The notes below the pieces were generated by a model. The model was not told the DNA's origin and did no database searches. It saw only the letters and a program-made list of their open reading frames with translations. A program made the position numbers and the translations under genes. A DNA stretch of 64,000 nucleotides from NCBI RefSeq assembly GCF_900141845.1, contig NZ_FQZB01000016.1, positions 1 to 64,000 of the forward strand. The letters run 5' to 3'. Position 1 is the first letter of the stretch. The number at the start of each line of letters is the position of its first letter. This DNA is from Clostridium cavendishii DSM 21758 (lineage in GTDB: Bacteria > Bacillota > Clostridia > Clostridiales > Clostridiaceae). This document shows, piece after piece, positions 7,275 to 16,583 of the stretch.

Positions 7275-9371
7275 ATGGGTCAAAATCTTGTAATTGTTGA
7301 ATCACCAGCGAAAGCAAAAACCATTGAAAAATATTTAGGAAAGAATTATGTAGTTGAGGCATCAATGGGACATGTAAGAGACTTGCCTAAAAGTCAACTA
7401 GGTGTTGATATAGAAAACAGTTTTAATCCTAAATATATAACTATAAGAGGTAAAGGTGAACTTTTAGACAAACTTAGAAAATTAGCTAAAAAAAGTGATA
7501 AAATATATCTTGCAACAGACCCTGATAGGGAAGGGGAAGCTATTTCATGGCACTTGGCAAAGGTATTAAAAATAAATGATGGTGAAAAATGCAGAATAGA
7601 ATTCAATGAAATAACTAAGGATGCTGTAAAAAATTCACTTAAAAAACCTAGAACTATAAATACAAGTTTAGTAGATGCGCAACAAGCAAGAAGAGTATTA
7701 GATAGACTTGTTGGATATGAAATAAGTCCTATTTTATGGAGAAATGTAAAATGGGGATTAAGTGCTGGTAGAGTTCAATCTGCTGCATTAAGAATAATTT
7801 GTGAAAGAGAAGAAGAGATAAAGAAATTTGAAGCAAAAGAATATTGGACTGTAGATACAAAGCTTAAGAAAGATAGAAAGAGCTTTAATGTTAAATTGGT
7901 AGCTAAAGATGGTAAAAAATTAGAAATTGAAAATGAAGCTCAAGCAAATGAAATAATAAAAGAACTTAAAGAAAATTCTTTTGTGGTAAAAAAGGTTAAA
8001 AAAGGAACAAAAGTTAAGAATCCATTACCTCCTTTTACAACCTCTACATTACAACAAGATGCTGCAAAACAACTTAATTTTATGACTAAAAGAACTATGT
8101 CTATAGCTCAACAACTTTACGAAGGTGTTGAAATCAAGGGATATGGAACTGTAGGACTTATAACTTATATGAGAACAGACTCTGTAAGAATATCAAAAGA
8201 AGCGCAAGAAAAAGCTGCAAACTTTTTAAGAGATAACTATGGTGAAGAGTATATTCCAAAAGAAGCTAGGAATTTTAAAGGCAAAAAGAATATACAGGAT
8301 GCGCATGAAGCTATAAGACCTTCTTTCATTGAAATAACACCAGAAGTTGCTATGAAGAATTTGACATCAGAGCAATATAAGCTATATTCACTTATTTGGA
8401 AAAGATTTATTGCAAGTCAAATGGAAGCTTGTATATTAAATACAAATTCTATTGAAATAGAAAATGGAAAATATAAGTTAAGAGCAAGTGGATCTACAAT
8501 AAAGTTTGATGGATTTATGAAAATTTATGAATATACTACTGAAGAAGAGGAAGATAGTGTAATACTTCCTGAAATACTAGAAAATGAAGAACTTCAATTA
8601 AATAGTATAGAAGGAAAACAACATTTTACTCAACCTCCAGCAAGATATACAGAAGCTTCATTTGTTAAGCTTCTTGAAGAAAAGGGCATAGGAAGACCTA
8701 GTACTTATGTTCCAACAATATCTACTTTAGTAGCTAGGAGATATGTACTTAGGGAAAAAAGAACACTTATACCAACTGACCTTGGATTTATTGTAAATAC
8801 AATAGTATCTGAATATTTCAAGCAAATAGTAGATGCAGATTTTACTGCTGATATGGAAACTAAGCTTGATAAAATTGAAGAAGGTGCAGAAGAGTGGACT
8901 GAAGTAGTCAAAGAATTCTTTGAGCCATTAAAGATAGCTATAGATAAAGCTGAAAAGGAAGTATCTAAAATAGTTATTGAAGATAAGGTAAGTGATGTAC
9001 CTTGTGACAAATGTGGTAAATTAATGGTCATAAAGCATGGTAGGTTTGGAGACTTTTTAGCATGTCCAGGATATCCTGAATGTCAAAATACAAAACCAAT
9101 AGTTGAGGAAATAGATGTACCATGCCCTTTATGTGGTGGTAAGGTTGCTTTAAAGAGAAGTAAAAGAGGAAATAAATTTTATGGATGTTCAAATTATCCT
9201 GAATGTAATTTTGTAAGTTGGCATGAACCAGCTAAAGAAAAATGTAAGAAATGTAATTCAAATATGGTTATAAGATATTCAAAAAAGAATGGGAAATATT
9301 TAGAATGTACTAATGCAGAGTGTAAAAATAAAGAGATTATAGAAACAGAAAAAGAAAAAAATGAAGAATAA
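7275..9371 (+). CDS. topA: DNA topoisomerase I
   Basis: A type IA topoisomerase of 698 residues that relaxes negative supercoils. The Toprim domain starts at once (NLVIVESPAKAKTIEKYLG; ATDPDREGEAI), the catalytic tyrosine is Y298 in TYMRTDS, and three C-terminal four-cysteine zinc clusters follow (CDKCGK..CPGYPEC, CPLCGG..CSNYPEC, CKKCNS..CTNAEC). ATG 7275 fits the usual family start; an upstream GTG at 7245 would add ten residues but touches its ribosome binding site. It stands between dprA and codY, as in many Firmicutes. Confidence 0.96.
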   Translation: MGQNLVIVESPAKAKTIEKYLGKNYVVEASMGHVRDLPKSQLGVDIENSFNPKYITIRGKGELLDKLRKLAKKSDKIYLATDPDREGEAISWHLAKVLKINDGEKCRIEFNEITKDAVKNSLKKPRTINTSLVDAQQARRVLDRLVGYEISPILWRNVKWGLSAGRVQSAALRIICEREEEIKKFEAKEYWTVDTKLKKDRKSFNVKLVAKDGKKLEIENEAQANEIIKELKENSFVVKKVKKGTKVKNPLPPFTTSTLQQDAAKQLNFMTKRTMSIAQQLYEGVEIKGYGTVGLITYMRTDSVRISKEAQEKAANFLRDNYGEEYIPKEARNFKGKKNIQDAHEAIRPSFIEITPEVAMKNLTSEQYKLYSLIWKRFIASQMEACILNTNSIEIENGKYKLRASGSTIKFDGFMKIYEYTTEEEEDSVILPEILENEELQLNSIEGKQHFTQPPARYTEASFVKLLEEKGIGRPSTYVPTISTLVARRYVLREKRTLIPTDLGFIVNTIVSEYFKQIVDADFTADMETKLDKIEEGAEEWTEVVKEFFEPLKIAIDKAEKEVSKIVIEDKVSDVPCDKCGKLMVIKHGRFGDFLACPGYPECQNTKPIVEEIDVPCPLCGGKVALKRSKRGNKFYGCSNYPECNFVSWHEPAKEKCKKCNSNMVIRYSKKNGKYLECTNAECKNKEIIETEKEKNEE

Positions 9372-9451
9372 TTTAATTTATATGTCGAATAAAATAAAAT
9401 CTTAGTTGAAATACATCCTTGTCTATGTTACTATTAGTTTGTGCAACTATG

Positions 9452-9490
9452 TTTTAGAATATTTTTAAAATTACAAATATTCTAAAAATT
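9452..9490 (+). promoter_or_regulatory. 13-bp palindrome with CodY-box-like sequence upstream of codY
   Basis: TTTTAGAATATTT (9452-9464) and AAATATTCTAAAA (9475-9487) are exact reverse complements. The right arm lies in AATATTCTAAAAATT (9476-9490), which matches the CodY consensus AATTTTCWGAAAATT at 13 of 15 positions. Autoregulation by CodY is plausible; a simple RNA hairpin is the alternative. Confidence 0.45.
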
Positions 9491-9533
9491 ATAATATACA
9501 AGAAGATAACATAGATAAATGAGGAGGAGCTAC

Positions 9534-10304
9534 ATGTCAACTTTATTAAGTAAAACTAGGAAGCTAAACAAGATATTACAAAAATCTGGGAGTGATCCAG
9601 TAGCATTTGAAGATATTTGTAAGTTATTAAGTGAAGTGCTTGCTTGTAATGTTTATATAGCTAGTAGAAAAGGTAAGATAATAGGATATACTTTTTCGGA
9701 AAAATTTGAATGTGATATTATGAAATGTAAGGTTGTAGAAGATAAAAGATTCCCAGAGGACTACAACAAAAAATTACTTAACATACAAGAAACTTTAGCT
9801 AACTTACCTAACAAGGGTCAATGTATATTTGAAGGCAAATGTATAATATCAGACAAAATTTCTACAATCGTTCCGATAATAGGGAATAGAGAAAGATTAG
9901 GAACTTTGCTTTTGGCAAGATTTAGCGATGAGTTTACAGATGATGATTTAGTTTTAGCTGAGTATAGTGCAACTATAGTAGGTATGGAAATGTTAAGAGC
10001 TAAACAAGATGAACTTGAAGAAGATGCTAGAAAGAAAGCAGTTGTTCAATTAGCAATAGGAACACTTTCATATTCTGAACTTGAAGCTGTAGAGCATATT
10101 TTTGATGAATTAAATGGTAATGAGGGACTTTTAGTAGCTTCAAAAATTGCAGACAAAGTTGGTATAACAAGATCTGTTATAGTAAATGCTTTAAGAAAGT
10201 TTGAAAGTGCTGGAGTTATAGAATCAAGATCTCTTGGGATGAAAGGGACTCACATAAGAATTTTAAATGAAAAGCTTGTTGATGAACTAAAAAAAATAAA
10301 ATAG
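9534..10304 (+). CDS. codY: GTP- and branched-chain amino acid-sensing global regulator CodY
   Basis: A 256-residue CodY, the global nutrient-responsive repressor of Firmicutes. The N-terminal GAF domain starts with MSTLLSKTRKLNKILQKSG; the C-terminal winged HTH contains ASKIADKVGITRSVIVNALRKFESAGVIESRSLG, the DNA-reading helix. ATG 9534 is chosen because AGGAGG (9522-9527) is 6 nt upstream and the protein then begins at the family start. It has its own upstream region and its own terminator, so it is transcribed alone. Confidence 0.97.
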   Translation: MSTLLSKTRKLNKILQKSGSDPVAFEDICKLLSEVLACNVYIASRKGKIIGYTFSEKFECDIMKCKVVEDKRFPEDYNKKLLNIQETLANLPNKGQCIFEGKCIISDKISTIVPIIGNRERLGTLLLARFSDEFTDDDLVLAEYSATIVGMEMLRAKQDELEEDARKKAVVQLAIGTLSYSELEAVEHIFDELNGNEGLLVASKIADKVGITRSVIVNALRKFESAGVIESRSLGMKGTHIRILNEKLVDELKKIK

Positions 10305-10309
10305 AAAAT

Positions 10310-10347
10310 AAGCTGAAGGTTTAATAGAAATCTTCAGCTTGTTTTTT
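10310..10347 (+). terminator. codY terminator
   Basis: AAGCTGAAG (10310-10318) and CTTCAGCTT (10332-10340) pair fully; the sequence GTTTTTT follows. Confidence 0.85.
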
Positions 10348-10502
10348 ATTTATAGAAAATTATAAAAGTATTTATAATTATATTAATTTTTGGGGAATTA
10401 TAAAAAAGGAGAATTAATAAATAAAAGACTATATGTTATAATTTTAAAAGTCACCTTTTTATTAATAAATATATATTTATTAAAAATAAAAAAATATATA
10501 TA

Positions 10503-10531
10503 TTGCCATAATTAAAAGCTTATGTTATACT
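10503..10531 (+). promoter_or_regulatory. sigma-A promoter of rpsB-tsf
   Basis: TTGCCA (10503-10508) and TATACT (10526-10531) are 17 nt apart. The 348-nt stretch between codY and rpsB is otherwise AT-rich and without a gene. The transcript would carry a leader of about 115 nt. Confidence 0.6.
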
Positions 10532-10576
10532 ATCAAAGGTAACAAATACACACATTGTCTAATTTATAGATTGGTG

Positions 10577-10593
10577 CCAAGAATTATTCTTGG
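10577..10593 (+). promoter_or_regulatory. hairpin in the rpsB leader
   Basis: CCAAGAA-TTA-TTCTTGG is a perfect 7-bp stem with a 3-nt loop, 60 nt before the rpsB start and with no T run behind it. Ribosomal-protein S2 leaders often take part in autoregulation, so this may be an S2-binding element; that is inference. Confidence 0.4.
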
Positions 10594-10652
10594 AGAGTCT
10601 ACAAAAATGAAGATAATGGAGGAATTAACCAAATTTAAGGAGGAACAAACTA

Positions 10653-11354
10653 ATGTCAGTAATTTCAATGAAACAATTATTAGAAGCTGGTGTACACTTT
10701 GGTCACCAAACAAGAAGATGGAACCCTAAAATGGCTACTTACATCTTCACAGAAAGAAACGGAATCTATATAATAGATTTACAAAAAACAGTTAAAAAAG
10801 TTGAAGAAGCTTATGACTTCATAAAAGAAGTTTCAGCAGAAGGAAAAGATGTTCTTTTCGTTGGAACTAAGAAACAAGCTCAAGAAGCTATCCAAGAAGA
10901 AGCTGTAAGATCAAACATGCACTTCGTTAACAATAGATGGTTAGGCGGAATGCTTACAAACTTCAAGACTATAAAGACAAGAATAAAGAGATTAGAAGAA
11001 CTTCAAGTTATGGAACAAGACGGAACTTTCGAAGTGTTACCTAAGAAAGAAGTTATAAAATTAAAAGGTGAACAAGAAAAATTAGAAAAGAACCTAGGTG
11101 GAATGAGAAACTTAGATTCACATAACATAGGAGCTATGTTCGTTGTAGATCCAAGAAAAGAAAAGAATGCTATAGCAGAAGCTAAAACTTTAGGAATTCC
11201 AGTAGTAGCTATCGTTGATACTAACTGTGATCCAGATGAAGTTGATTATGTAATCCCTGGTAATGATGATGCTATAAGAGCTGTTAAATTAATAACTGCA
11301 AAAATGGCTGATGCTATACTAGAAGGAAGACAAGGTGAACAATTAGCTGAATAA
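10653..11354 (+). CDS. rpsB: 30S ribosomal protein S2
   Basis: A 233-residue S2 protein, needed for the 30S platform and for mRNA-start interaction. Family signatures are MKQLLEAGVHFGHQTRRWNPKM, RNGIYIIDLQKT, FVGTKKQAQ and the C-terminal PVVAIVDTNCDPDEVDYVIPGND. A strong AAGGAGG precedes the start. tsf follows 74 nt downstream, the usual partner. Codon use shows more C-ending codons than the neighbours, as expected for a highly expressed gene. Confidence 0.98.
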   Translation: MSVISMKQLLEAGVHFGHQTRRWNPKMATYIFTERNGIYIIDLQKTVKKVEEAYDFIKEVSAEGKDVLFVGTKKQAQEAIQEEAVRSNMHFVNNRWLGGMLTNFKTIKTRIKRLEELQVMEQDGTFEVLPKKEVIKLKGEQEKLEKNLGGMRNLDSHNIGAMFVVDPRKEKNAIAEAKTLGIPVVAIVDTNCDPDEVDYVIPGNDDAIRAVKLITAKMADAILEGRQGEQLAE

Positions 11355-11368
11355 TTTTTAAAATTGGA

Positions 11369-11395
11369 GGTAGGTGGAGCATGTCTCCATTTACC
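11369..11395 (+). promoter_or_regulatory. hairpin between rpsB and tsf
   Basis: GGTAGGTGGAG (11369-11379) pairs with CTCCATTTACC (11385-11395), 11 pairs with two G-U, 5-nt loop, then CTTTTAAC. The T run is weak, so it looks like an RNA-processing or partial attenuation site rather than a full stop. Confidence 0.5.
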
Positions 11396-11428
11396 TTTTA
11401 ACTTAACATTTAAAGGAGGATTTCTAAC

Positions 11429-12349
11429 ATGGCAAATATAACTGCTCAAATGGTTAAAGAATTAAGAGAAAGAACTGGCGCAGGAATGATGGACTGTAAA
11501 AAGGCATTATCTGAAACTAGTGGAGATATTGAAAAAGCTGTTGAAGTTTTAAGAGAAAAAGGTCTTGCAGCTGCAGCTAAAAAAGCTGGTAGAATAGCAG
11601 CAGAAGGAATAATTAAAACTTACATTTCAGAAGATAAAAAGAATGGTGGAATAGTTGAATTAAACTGTGAAACTGATTTCGTTGCAATTAATCCTGACTT
11701 CGTTGAATTTGCAGGAAAATTATCTGAATTAGCTGCAACTACAAATGTTAAAACTGTTGAAGAGTTTGTAAACGAAAAGATTGATGGAGATAAGACTGTT
11801 TCAGAAGTTTTAACTGAGCTTATAGCTAAGATCGGTGAAAACATGAACGTTAGAAGATTTGAAAAATTCTCTGTTGAAAATGGAGTAGTTGAAAGCTATA
11901 TTCATGGTGGTGGAAGAATAGGTGTTATAGTAGAATTAGGTTGTGAAGCTAAAAGCGACGTTTTAGCAGAAGTTGCTAAAGATGTTTGTATGCAAGTAGC
12001 AGCAGCTAACCCATTATTCTTAACAAGAGAATTTGTTGATAACGAAGCTTTAGAAAAAGAAAAAGAAATTTACAGAGCACAAGCTTTAAATGAAGGAAAA
12101 CCAGAAAAAATCGTTGATAAAATGGTTAATGGAAGAATTCAAAAATATTACAAAGAAGTATGTCTTGTAGATCAAGCTTGGGTTAAAGATGGCGATAAGT
12201 CAATAGCTAAATACCTAGAAGAAAAATCAAAAGAAGTTGGTTCTCCAATACAAATCAACAAATTTGTTAGATTTGAAAGAGGAGAAGGTATTGAAAAGAA
12301 GGAAGAAAACTTTGCTGAAGAAGTTGCAAAACAAATCGGAGCAAAATAA
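11429..12349 (+). CDS. tsf: elongation factor Ts
   Basis: A 306-residue EF-Ts, the nucleotide exchange factor that reloads EF-Tu with GTP. The N-terminal UBA-like domain has VKELRERTGAGMMDCKKAL; the core has GGIVELNCETDFVA, the loop that contacts EF-Tu. The start is preceded by AAAGGAGG. It is the second gene of the rpsB operon and closes it with a terminator 7 nt after the stop. Confidence 0.98.
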   Translation: MANITAQMVKELRERTGAGMMDCKKALSETSGDIEKAVEVLREKGLAAAAKKAGRIAAEGIIKTYISEDKKNGGIVELNCETDFVAINPDFVEFAGKLSELAATTNVKTVEEFVNEKIDGDKTVSEVLTELIAKIGENMNVRRFEKFSVENGVVESYIHGGGRIGVIVELGCEAKSDVLAEVAKDVCMQVAAANPLFLTREFVDNEALEKEKEIYRAQALNEGKPEKIVDKMVNGRIQKYYKEVCLVDQAWVKDGDKSIAKYLEEKSKEVGSPIQINKFVRFERGEGIEKKEENFAEEVAKQIGAK

Positions 12350-12355
12350 TAACAT

Positions 12356-12383
12356 AAGAGAACACTGTGTGTTCTCTTTTTTT
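12356..12383 (+). terminator. rpsB-tsf terminator
   Basis: AAGAGAACAC (12356-12365) and GTGTTCTCTT (12369-12378) with a 3-nt loop, then a T run. Confidence 0.9.
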
Positions 12384-12430
12384 AAAATAATATAGTTAGA
12401 GGATGAATATATATTTATGGAGGTGCACTT

Positions 12431-13144
12431 ATGGGAGCATGTAAATACAAAAGAGTTATGCTTAAACTTTCAGGAGAAGCTTTAGCTGGATCTACTGGAT
12501 TTGGAATAGATTTTAATGTGGCTACAAGAATTGCGGAAGAAATAAAAGAATTAGTTGATATGGGAGTAGAAGTAGGTGCTGTTGTAGGTGGAGGAAACAT
12601 ATGGAGAGGTAGAGAAGGCGAAGGCATGGATAGAACTACTGCAGACCATATGGGAATGCTTGCTACTTGTATTAACGCTTTAGCACTTCAAGATTCACTT
12701 GAGAATATAGGAGTACTAACAAGGGTGCAAACCGCAATAGAAATGAAAGAAGTGGCAGAGCCGTTCATAAGAAGAAGAGCTGTTAGACATCTTGAAAAAG
12801 GAAGAGTTGTAATATTTGGAGCTGGTTCAGGTAATCCATATTTCTCAACTGATACTGCAGCAGCTTTAAGAGCAGCTGAAATAGATGCAGAACTTATACT
12901 ACTTGCAAAAAAAGTTGATGGAGTATATGATAAAGACCCAAATAAATATCCAGATGCTAAAAAGTTTGATAAATTAACTCATATGCAGGTTTTAGAACAA
13001 GGACTTCAAGTTATGGATTCAACAGCTACATCATTATGTATGGATAATGATATTCCAATTTTAGTTTTTGCTTTAGACGAACCTGGAAACATAAAAAGGG
13101 CTTTAATGGGTGAAGAAATAGGTACATTAGTTACTAAAAAATAA
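12431..13144 (+). CDS. pyrH: uridylate kinase
   Basis: A 237-residue UMP kinase of the amino-acid-kinase fold, making UDP for RNA and wall precursors. Signatures are KRVMLKLSGEAL (phosphate loop), GAVVGGGNIWRG and FGAGSGNPYFSTDTAAALRAAE. The start has GGAGGTG 7 nt upstream. frr follows after 11 nt, the normal order. It begins a new transcription block after the tsf terminator. Confidence 0.97.
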   Translation: MGACKYKRVMLKLSGEALAGSTGFGIDFNVATRIAEEIKELVDMGVEVGAVVGGGNIWRGREGEGMDRTTADHMGMLATCINALALQDSLENIGVLTRVQTAIEMKEVAEPFIRRRAVRHLEKGRVVIFGAGSGNPYFSTDTAAALRAAEIDAELILLAKKVDGVYDKDPNKYPDAKKFDKLTHMQVLEQGLQVMDSTATSLCMDNDIPILVFALDEPGNIKRALMGEEIGTLVTKK

Positions 13145-13155
13145 GGAGGTTTATC

Positions 13156-13713
13156 ATGATAAAAGATATTATTAAAACTTTACAAGAAAAAATGAACAAA
13201 TCAAAGGCAGTTTTAAATTCTGACCTTTCTACAATGAAGGCTGGAAGAGCTAATCCTACAATGCTTGACAGAATACAAGTTGATTATTATGGAAGCTTAT
13301 GTCCGCTTGCACAAGTTGCAAACGTATCAGCTCCAGAACCAAGAATACTTATGATAACACCTTGGGAAAAATCATTATTAAAAGAAATAGAAAAAGCTAT
13401 TTTAAAATCAGACTTAGGTATTAATCCATCAAATGACGGAACTGTAATAAGATTAGTAGTTCCAGAATTAACAGAAGAGACAAGAAAAAATCTTGTTAAA
13501 AATGTTAAAAAGACAGGTGAAGATACTAAGGTTGCTATGAGAGCTATAAGAAGAGATGCAAATGATAAACTTAAGGCGTTAAAGAAAGATGGCGAAATAT
13601 CAGAAGATGAACTTAAGAAAGCTGAAGAAGATGTTCAGAAAATTACAGATAATTTTGTAAAAGAAGTTGACTCTATCGTAGCAGCTAAGGAAAAAGAAGT
13701 ATTGGCTATTTAG
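13156..13713 (+). CDS. frr: ribosome recycling factor
   Basis: A 185-residue RRF, which with EF-G splits post-termination ribosomes. The conserved part STMKAGRANPTMLDRIQVDYYGS and the helical C-terminus (RAIRRDANDKLKALKKDGEISEDE) are complete. AAGGAGG lies 9 nt before the start. Co-transcribed with pyrH; a terminator follows at once. Confidence 0.98.
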   Translation: MIKDIIKTLQEKMNKSKAVLNSDLSTMKAGRANPTMLDRIQVDYYGSLCPLAQVANVSAPEPRILMITPWEKSLLKEIEKAILKSDLGINPSNDGTVIRLVVPELTEETRKNLVKNVKKTGEDTKVAMRAIRRDANDKLKALKKDGEISEDELKKAEEDVQKITDNFVKEVDSIVAAKEKEVLAI

Positions 13714-13716
13714 TTT

Positions 13717-13742
13717 TAACCTGCTTTTTAGCAGGTTTTTTC
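13717..13742 (+). terminator. pyrH-frr terminator
   Basis: AACCTGC (13719-13725) and GCAGGTT (13731-13737) enclose a T-rich loop and are followed by a T run. Confidence 0.85.
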
Positions 13743-13769
13743 TTATTCTATACCGGGGGTATTTAAATA

Positions 13770-14537
13770 ATGTTTAAATTTTTTAAAGGTAAAAATAATA
13801 AACTAAAAACAGCTAGCATTGATATTGATTTTAATAATGTACCTAAACATATAGCTATAATTATGGATGGAAATGGAAGATGGGCTAAGGAAAGAAATCT
13901 TCCGAGAACAATGGGACATAAAGCTGGCGTTGAAACTATTAGAAGAATAATAAAAGAATGTGATAAATTAGGTGTGAAATATCTTACTTTGTATGCCTTT
14001 TCAACTGAGAACTGGAAAAGACCTAAAGATGAGGTTTCAGCACTTATGAAGCTTTTAGTTGAATATTTAAAAAAAGAATTTGATGAACTTAACAGAAGTA
14101 ATGTTGTAATAAATAATATTGGAGATATATCAAAGCTTCCTTTAGAGTGCCAAAAAGAATTAAAAGCTGCTTATGAAAAAACAAAGCATAATACAGGAAT
14201 AACTATGAATTTAGCGCTTAATTATGGTGGAAGAGATGAAATTTTGAATGCTGTTAATGGTATAATAAAAGATGTCAAAGATTCTAAATTAGATATAAAT
14301 AAAATAGATGAAAGTGTATTTTCTAATTATTTATTTACAAAAGGAATGCCAGATCCAGATCTTATAATAAGACCTAGCGGAGAACAAAGAATTAGTAATT
14401 TTTTACTTTGGCAATGTGCTTATTCAGAATTTTGGTATTCAAACATAAATTGGCCCGATTTTAGTGAGCAGGATTTACATAAGGCAATTTATGATTTTCA
14501 AAACAGAGATAGAAGGTTTGGTGGAATAAAAAAATAG
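13770..14537 (+). CDS. uppS: isoprenyl (undecaprenyl) diphosphate synthase
   Basis: A 255-residue cis-prenyltransferase that makes the C55 lipid carrier for peptidoglycan. IAIIMDGNGRWAKERNLPRTMGHKAG holds the catalytic Asp and phosphate contacts; TLYAFSTENWKRP and DLIIRPSGEQRISNFLLWQCAYSEFWY are the other family blocks. A short basic N-terminal extension precedes the core. GGGGG lies upstream of the start. It heads a lipid block with cdsA directly behind it (10 nt). Confidence 0.97.
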   Translation: MFKFFKGKNNKLKTASIDIDFNNVPKHIAIIMDGNGRWAKERNLPRTMGHKAGVETIRRIIKECDKLGVKYLTLYAFSTENWKRPKDEVSALMKLLVEYLKKEFDELNRSNVVINNIGDISKLPLECQKELKAAYEKTKHNTGITMNLALNYGGRDEILNAVNGIIKDVKDSKLDINKIDESVFSNYLFTKGMPDPDLIIRPSGEQRISNFLLWQCAYSEFWYSNINWPDFSEQDLHKAIYDFQNRDRRFGGIKK

Positions 14538-14547
14538 GGGGAATTTT

Positions 14548-15342
14548 ATGAAATCTAATAGTAGATATTTAGGAGCGCTTTTAATAGCACCTTTTATAAT
14601 TTTTATATTTCTTGGAGGTATATACTTAAAGGGATTTACTATAGCTATTTCAGTGCTTGGAATGTATGAGTTTTATAAAAGCGTAAAAACAAAGGATTTT
14701 AGACCTATTGAAGCTATGGGATATCTGATGCTTATTGCTTATTATATTACAAATAATGATTTTAAATTACTTTCCTATATAATTATAATAGCAACATTTT
14801 TAACTTTATGTGCACCTGTTTTAGATGTTAAATATACATTTATAGATGTATCATTAACTTTACTTGGATTTATGTATGTTGGAATATTTTTTAGCTTCAT
14901 ACATCTTGTAAATGTTAAAGATGGTGGTCAATATTTAGTTTGGCTGATTTTTATAGGTTCATGGCTTTGTGATACTACAGCTTATTATGCAGGAAGATTA
15001 TTTGGAAAACATAAGCTTTGTCCAAAAGTAAGTCCTAAAAAAACTATAGAAGGTTCGTTAGGTGGAATGCTTGGAAGTACAGTTTTTTGTGGGATTTTTG
15101 GAATAATCATATTTAAGTATTTTAATGTCATTCCAATATATCATTACTTCATAATAGGAGCATTTTGTGGAGTGTTTTCTCAATTTGGTGATTTAGTTGC
15201 ATCTTCTATAAAGAGATTTGTTGGAATTAAAGATTATAGCAATTTGATTCCTGGGCATGGTGGTATACTTGATAGGTTTGACAGTATATTATTCTCGGGA
15301 GCTGTAGTTTATTTTTATTTGACTTTAATAGTTTGTATATAA
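14548..15342 (+). CDS. cdsA: phosphatidate cytidylyltransferase
   Basis: A 264-residue membrane enzyme with about seven to eight helices that turns phosphatidic acid and CTP into CDP-diacylglycerol. The signature PKKTIEGSLGG and the C-terminal PGHGGILDRFDSILFS are complete. AGGGGGAATTTT precedes the start. It is in the uppS-cdsA-dxr-rseP-ispG cluster common in Firmicutes, although a terminator and a permease gene separate it here from dxr. Confidence 0.96.
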   Translation: MKSNSRYLGALLIAPFIIFIFLGGIYLKGFTIAISVLGMYEFYKSVKTKDFRPIEAMGYLMLIAYYITNNDFKLLSYIIIIATFLTLCAPVLDVKYTFIDVSLTLLGFMYVGIFFSFIHLVNVKDGGQYLVWLIFIGSWLCDTTAYYAGRLFGKHKLCPKVSPKKTIEGSLGGMLGSTVFCGIFGIIIFKYFNVIPIYHYFIIGAFCGVFSQFGDLVASSIKRFVGIKDYSNLIPGHGGILDRFDSILFSGAVVYFYLTLIVCI

Positions 15343-15478
15343 GTTTGAATATAAATGAATGTAAGTGTATTTATAAATAATTTAAATCTTAAAGTTTACC
15401 ATATGAATTTACATTTATAAATTGCATATGAGTGCTTTAAAAAATATTTATAACTTTAATAATAAGAATTAAAAAATA

Positions 15479-15540
15479 AGAAACTGGATTATTTATTTTA
15501 GAAGTAACCTAATAATAAATAGTCGGGTTTCTTTTTTTTA
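15479..15540 (+). terminator. cdsA terminator
   Basis: The segment AGAAACTGGATTATTTATT (15479-15497) pairs imperfectly with AATAAATAGTCGGGTTTCT (15514-15532), followed by a run of eight T. The rest of the 277-nt spacer is AT-rich with nothing else seen. Confidence 0.65.
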
Positions 15541-15619
15541 TATAACTTTACATTTTTATTAATAGATTATTGATTTTCATAATATAAATTATATAAAGAA
15601 CTTTTTAGGAGAAAAAATA

Positions 15620-16573
15620 TTGGAGAAAAAATATAAGTCATTAATAGCTTGTGTAGTATTGTTCATAATAATAATTTTTCTAGTAATATCAATAAAATTA
15701 TATTTTAAACCATTTTTATTTATTTTATTTTTTTATTTCTTAAGTAAACCCATATATCTTATTATTAATAAAATTATAAAAAGTAAAAGAATAGCATCTG
15801 GATTAGCTATACTATTAATGAATATTATTCTTATATGTTTTATTTATTATTTAGGATCTACAATAATATTTAAGGGGTACAAGCTTTATTATAATAATAC
15901 TCAAAGATTTCATGAGATATTTGATATTATAAAGAATAATGGTTTTTTAGATACCTTTAATATAGATAAAATAGGTGATGGCATTTTTAGTGGCAACATA
16001 GTTCAAAAGGGGGCTTTTTATACAGGCGAAGGAATAATATCATATTTTATAGCTAATATTTGTGTTTATTTTTTGCTTTATGATGGAAAAGAAATTTTTA
16101 AAGGTATATTGAATTTTATTCCAGAAAGTTATTATAATAGCTTTAGGGAGACTTTGAAAAATTTAAAGGGAATGTTAACTATAGAGGCTGTATTAATAAT
16201 TGTAAATACATTAGAATTATTTATTGGTTTTAAAATACTTAATATTAAAGAGGCTGGGGCACTTGCGATGTTATGTGGAGTATTAGATTTATTACCTTAT
16301 GTAGGAACAATTATTGTATTTATTCCCTTAATAATATACAATATTGTATTAAAGGAATACTTTGTTGTGATAGGTTTAATAAGTTTATATATTTTGGTTT
16401 TAATAATTAGAGAAATATTAGAGACTAAATTTATAGGTAATAAGCTAAACTTACATCCATTTATAGTTTTGGTTGCTATATATATAGGAATGAAGCTTTT
16501 TGGTATTGTAGGTCTTATTATAGGGCCATTATATATATTGTTAGCCAAGGAAATTTTATTTAATGGAACTTAG
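15620..16573 (+). CDS. AI-2E family (PerM/TqsA-like) membrane transporter
   Basis: A 317-residue integral membrane protein with about seven to eight helices. The layout (two N-terminal helices, a soluble-like stretch with FHEIFDIIKNNG, then LLPYVGTIIVFIPL and a C-terminal block with NKLNLHPFIVLVAIYIGMKLFGIVGLIIGP) is that of the AI-2E transporter family, whose members export small solutes or ions. The start is TTG with AGGAG 8 nt upstream. It is somewhat shorter than usual (about 350). The substrate cannot be told. Confidence 0.82.
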   Translation: MEKKYKSLIACVVLFIIIIFLVISIKLYFKPFLFILFFYFLSKPIYLIINKIIKSKRIASGLAILLMNIILICFIYYLGSTIIFKGYKLYYNNTQRFHEIFDIIKNNGFLDTFNIDKIGDGIFSGNIVQKGAFYTGEGIISYFIANICVYFLLYDGKEIFKGILNFIPESYYNSFRETLKNLKGMLTIEAVLIIVNTLELFIGFKILNIKEAGALAMLCGVLDLLPYVGTIIVFIPLIIYNIVLKEYFVVIGLISLYILVLIIREILETKFIGNKLNLHPFIVLVAIYIGMKLFGIVGLIIGPLYILLAKEILFNGT

Positions 16574-16583
16574 GAGGAGAAAT

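Noticed and set aside
4903..9389. TGTCGAA at 4903-4909 and 9383-9389, like Spo0A boxes
   Set aside because: The 7-base core is short and expected by chance in a window of this size; neither lies at a convincing promoter.
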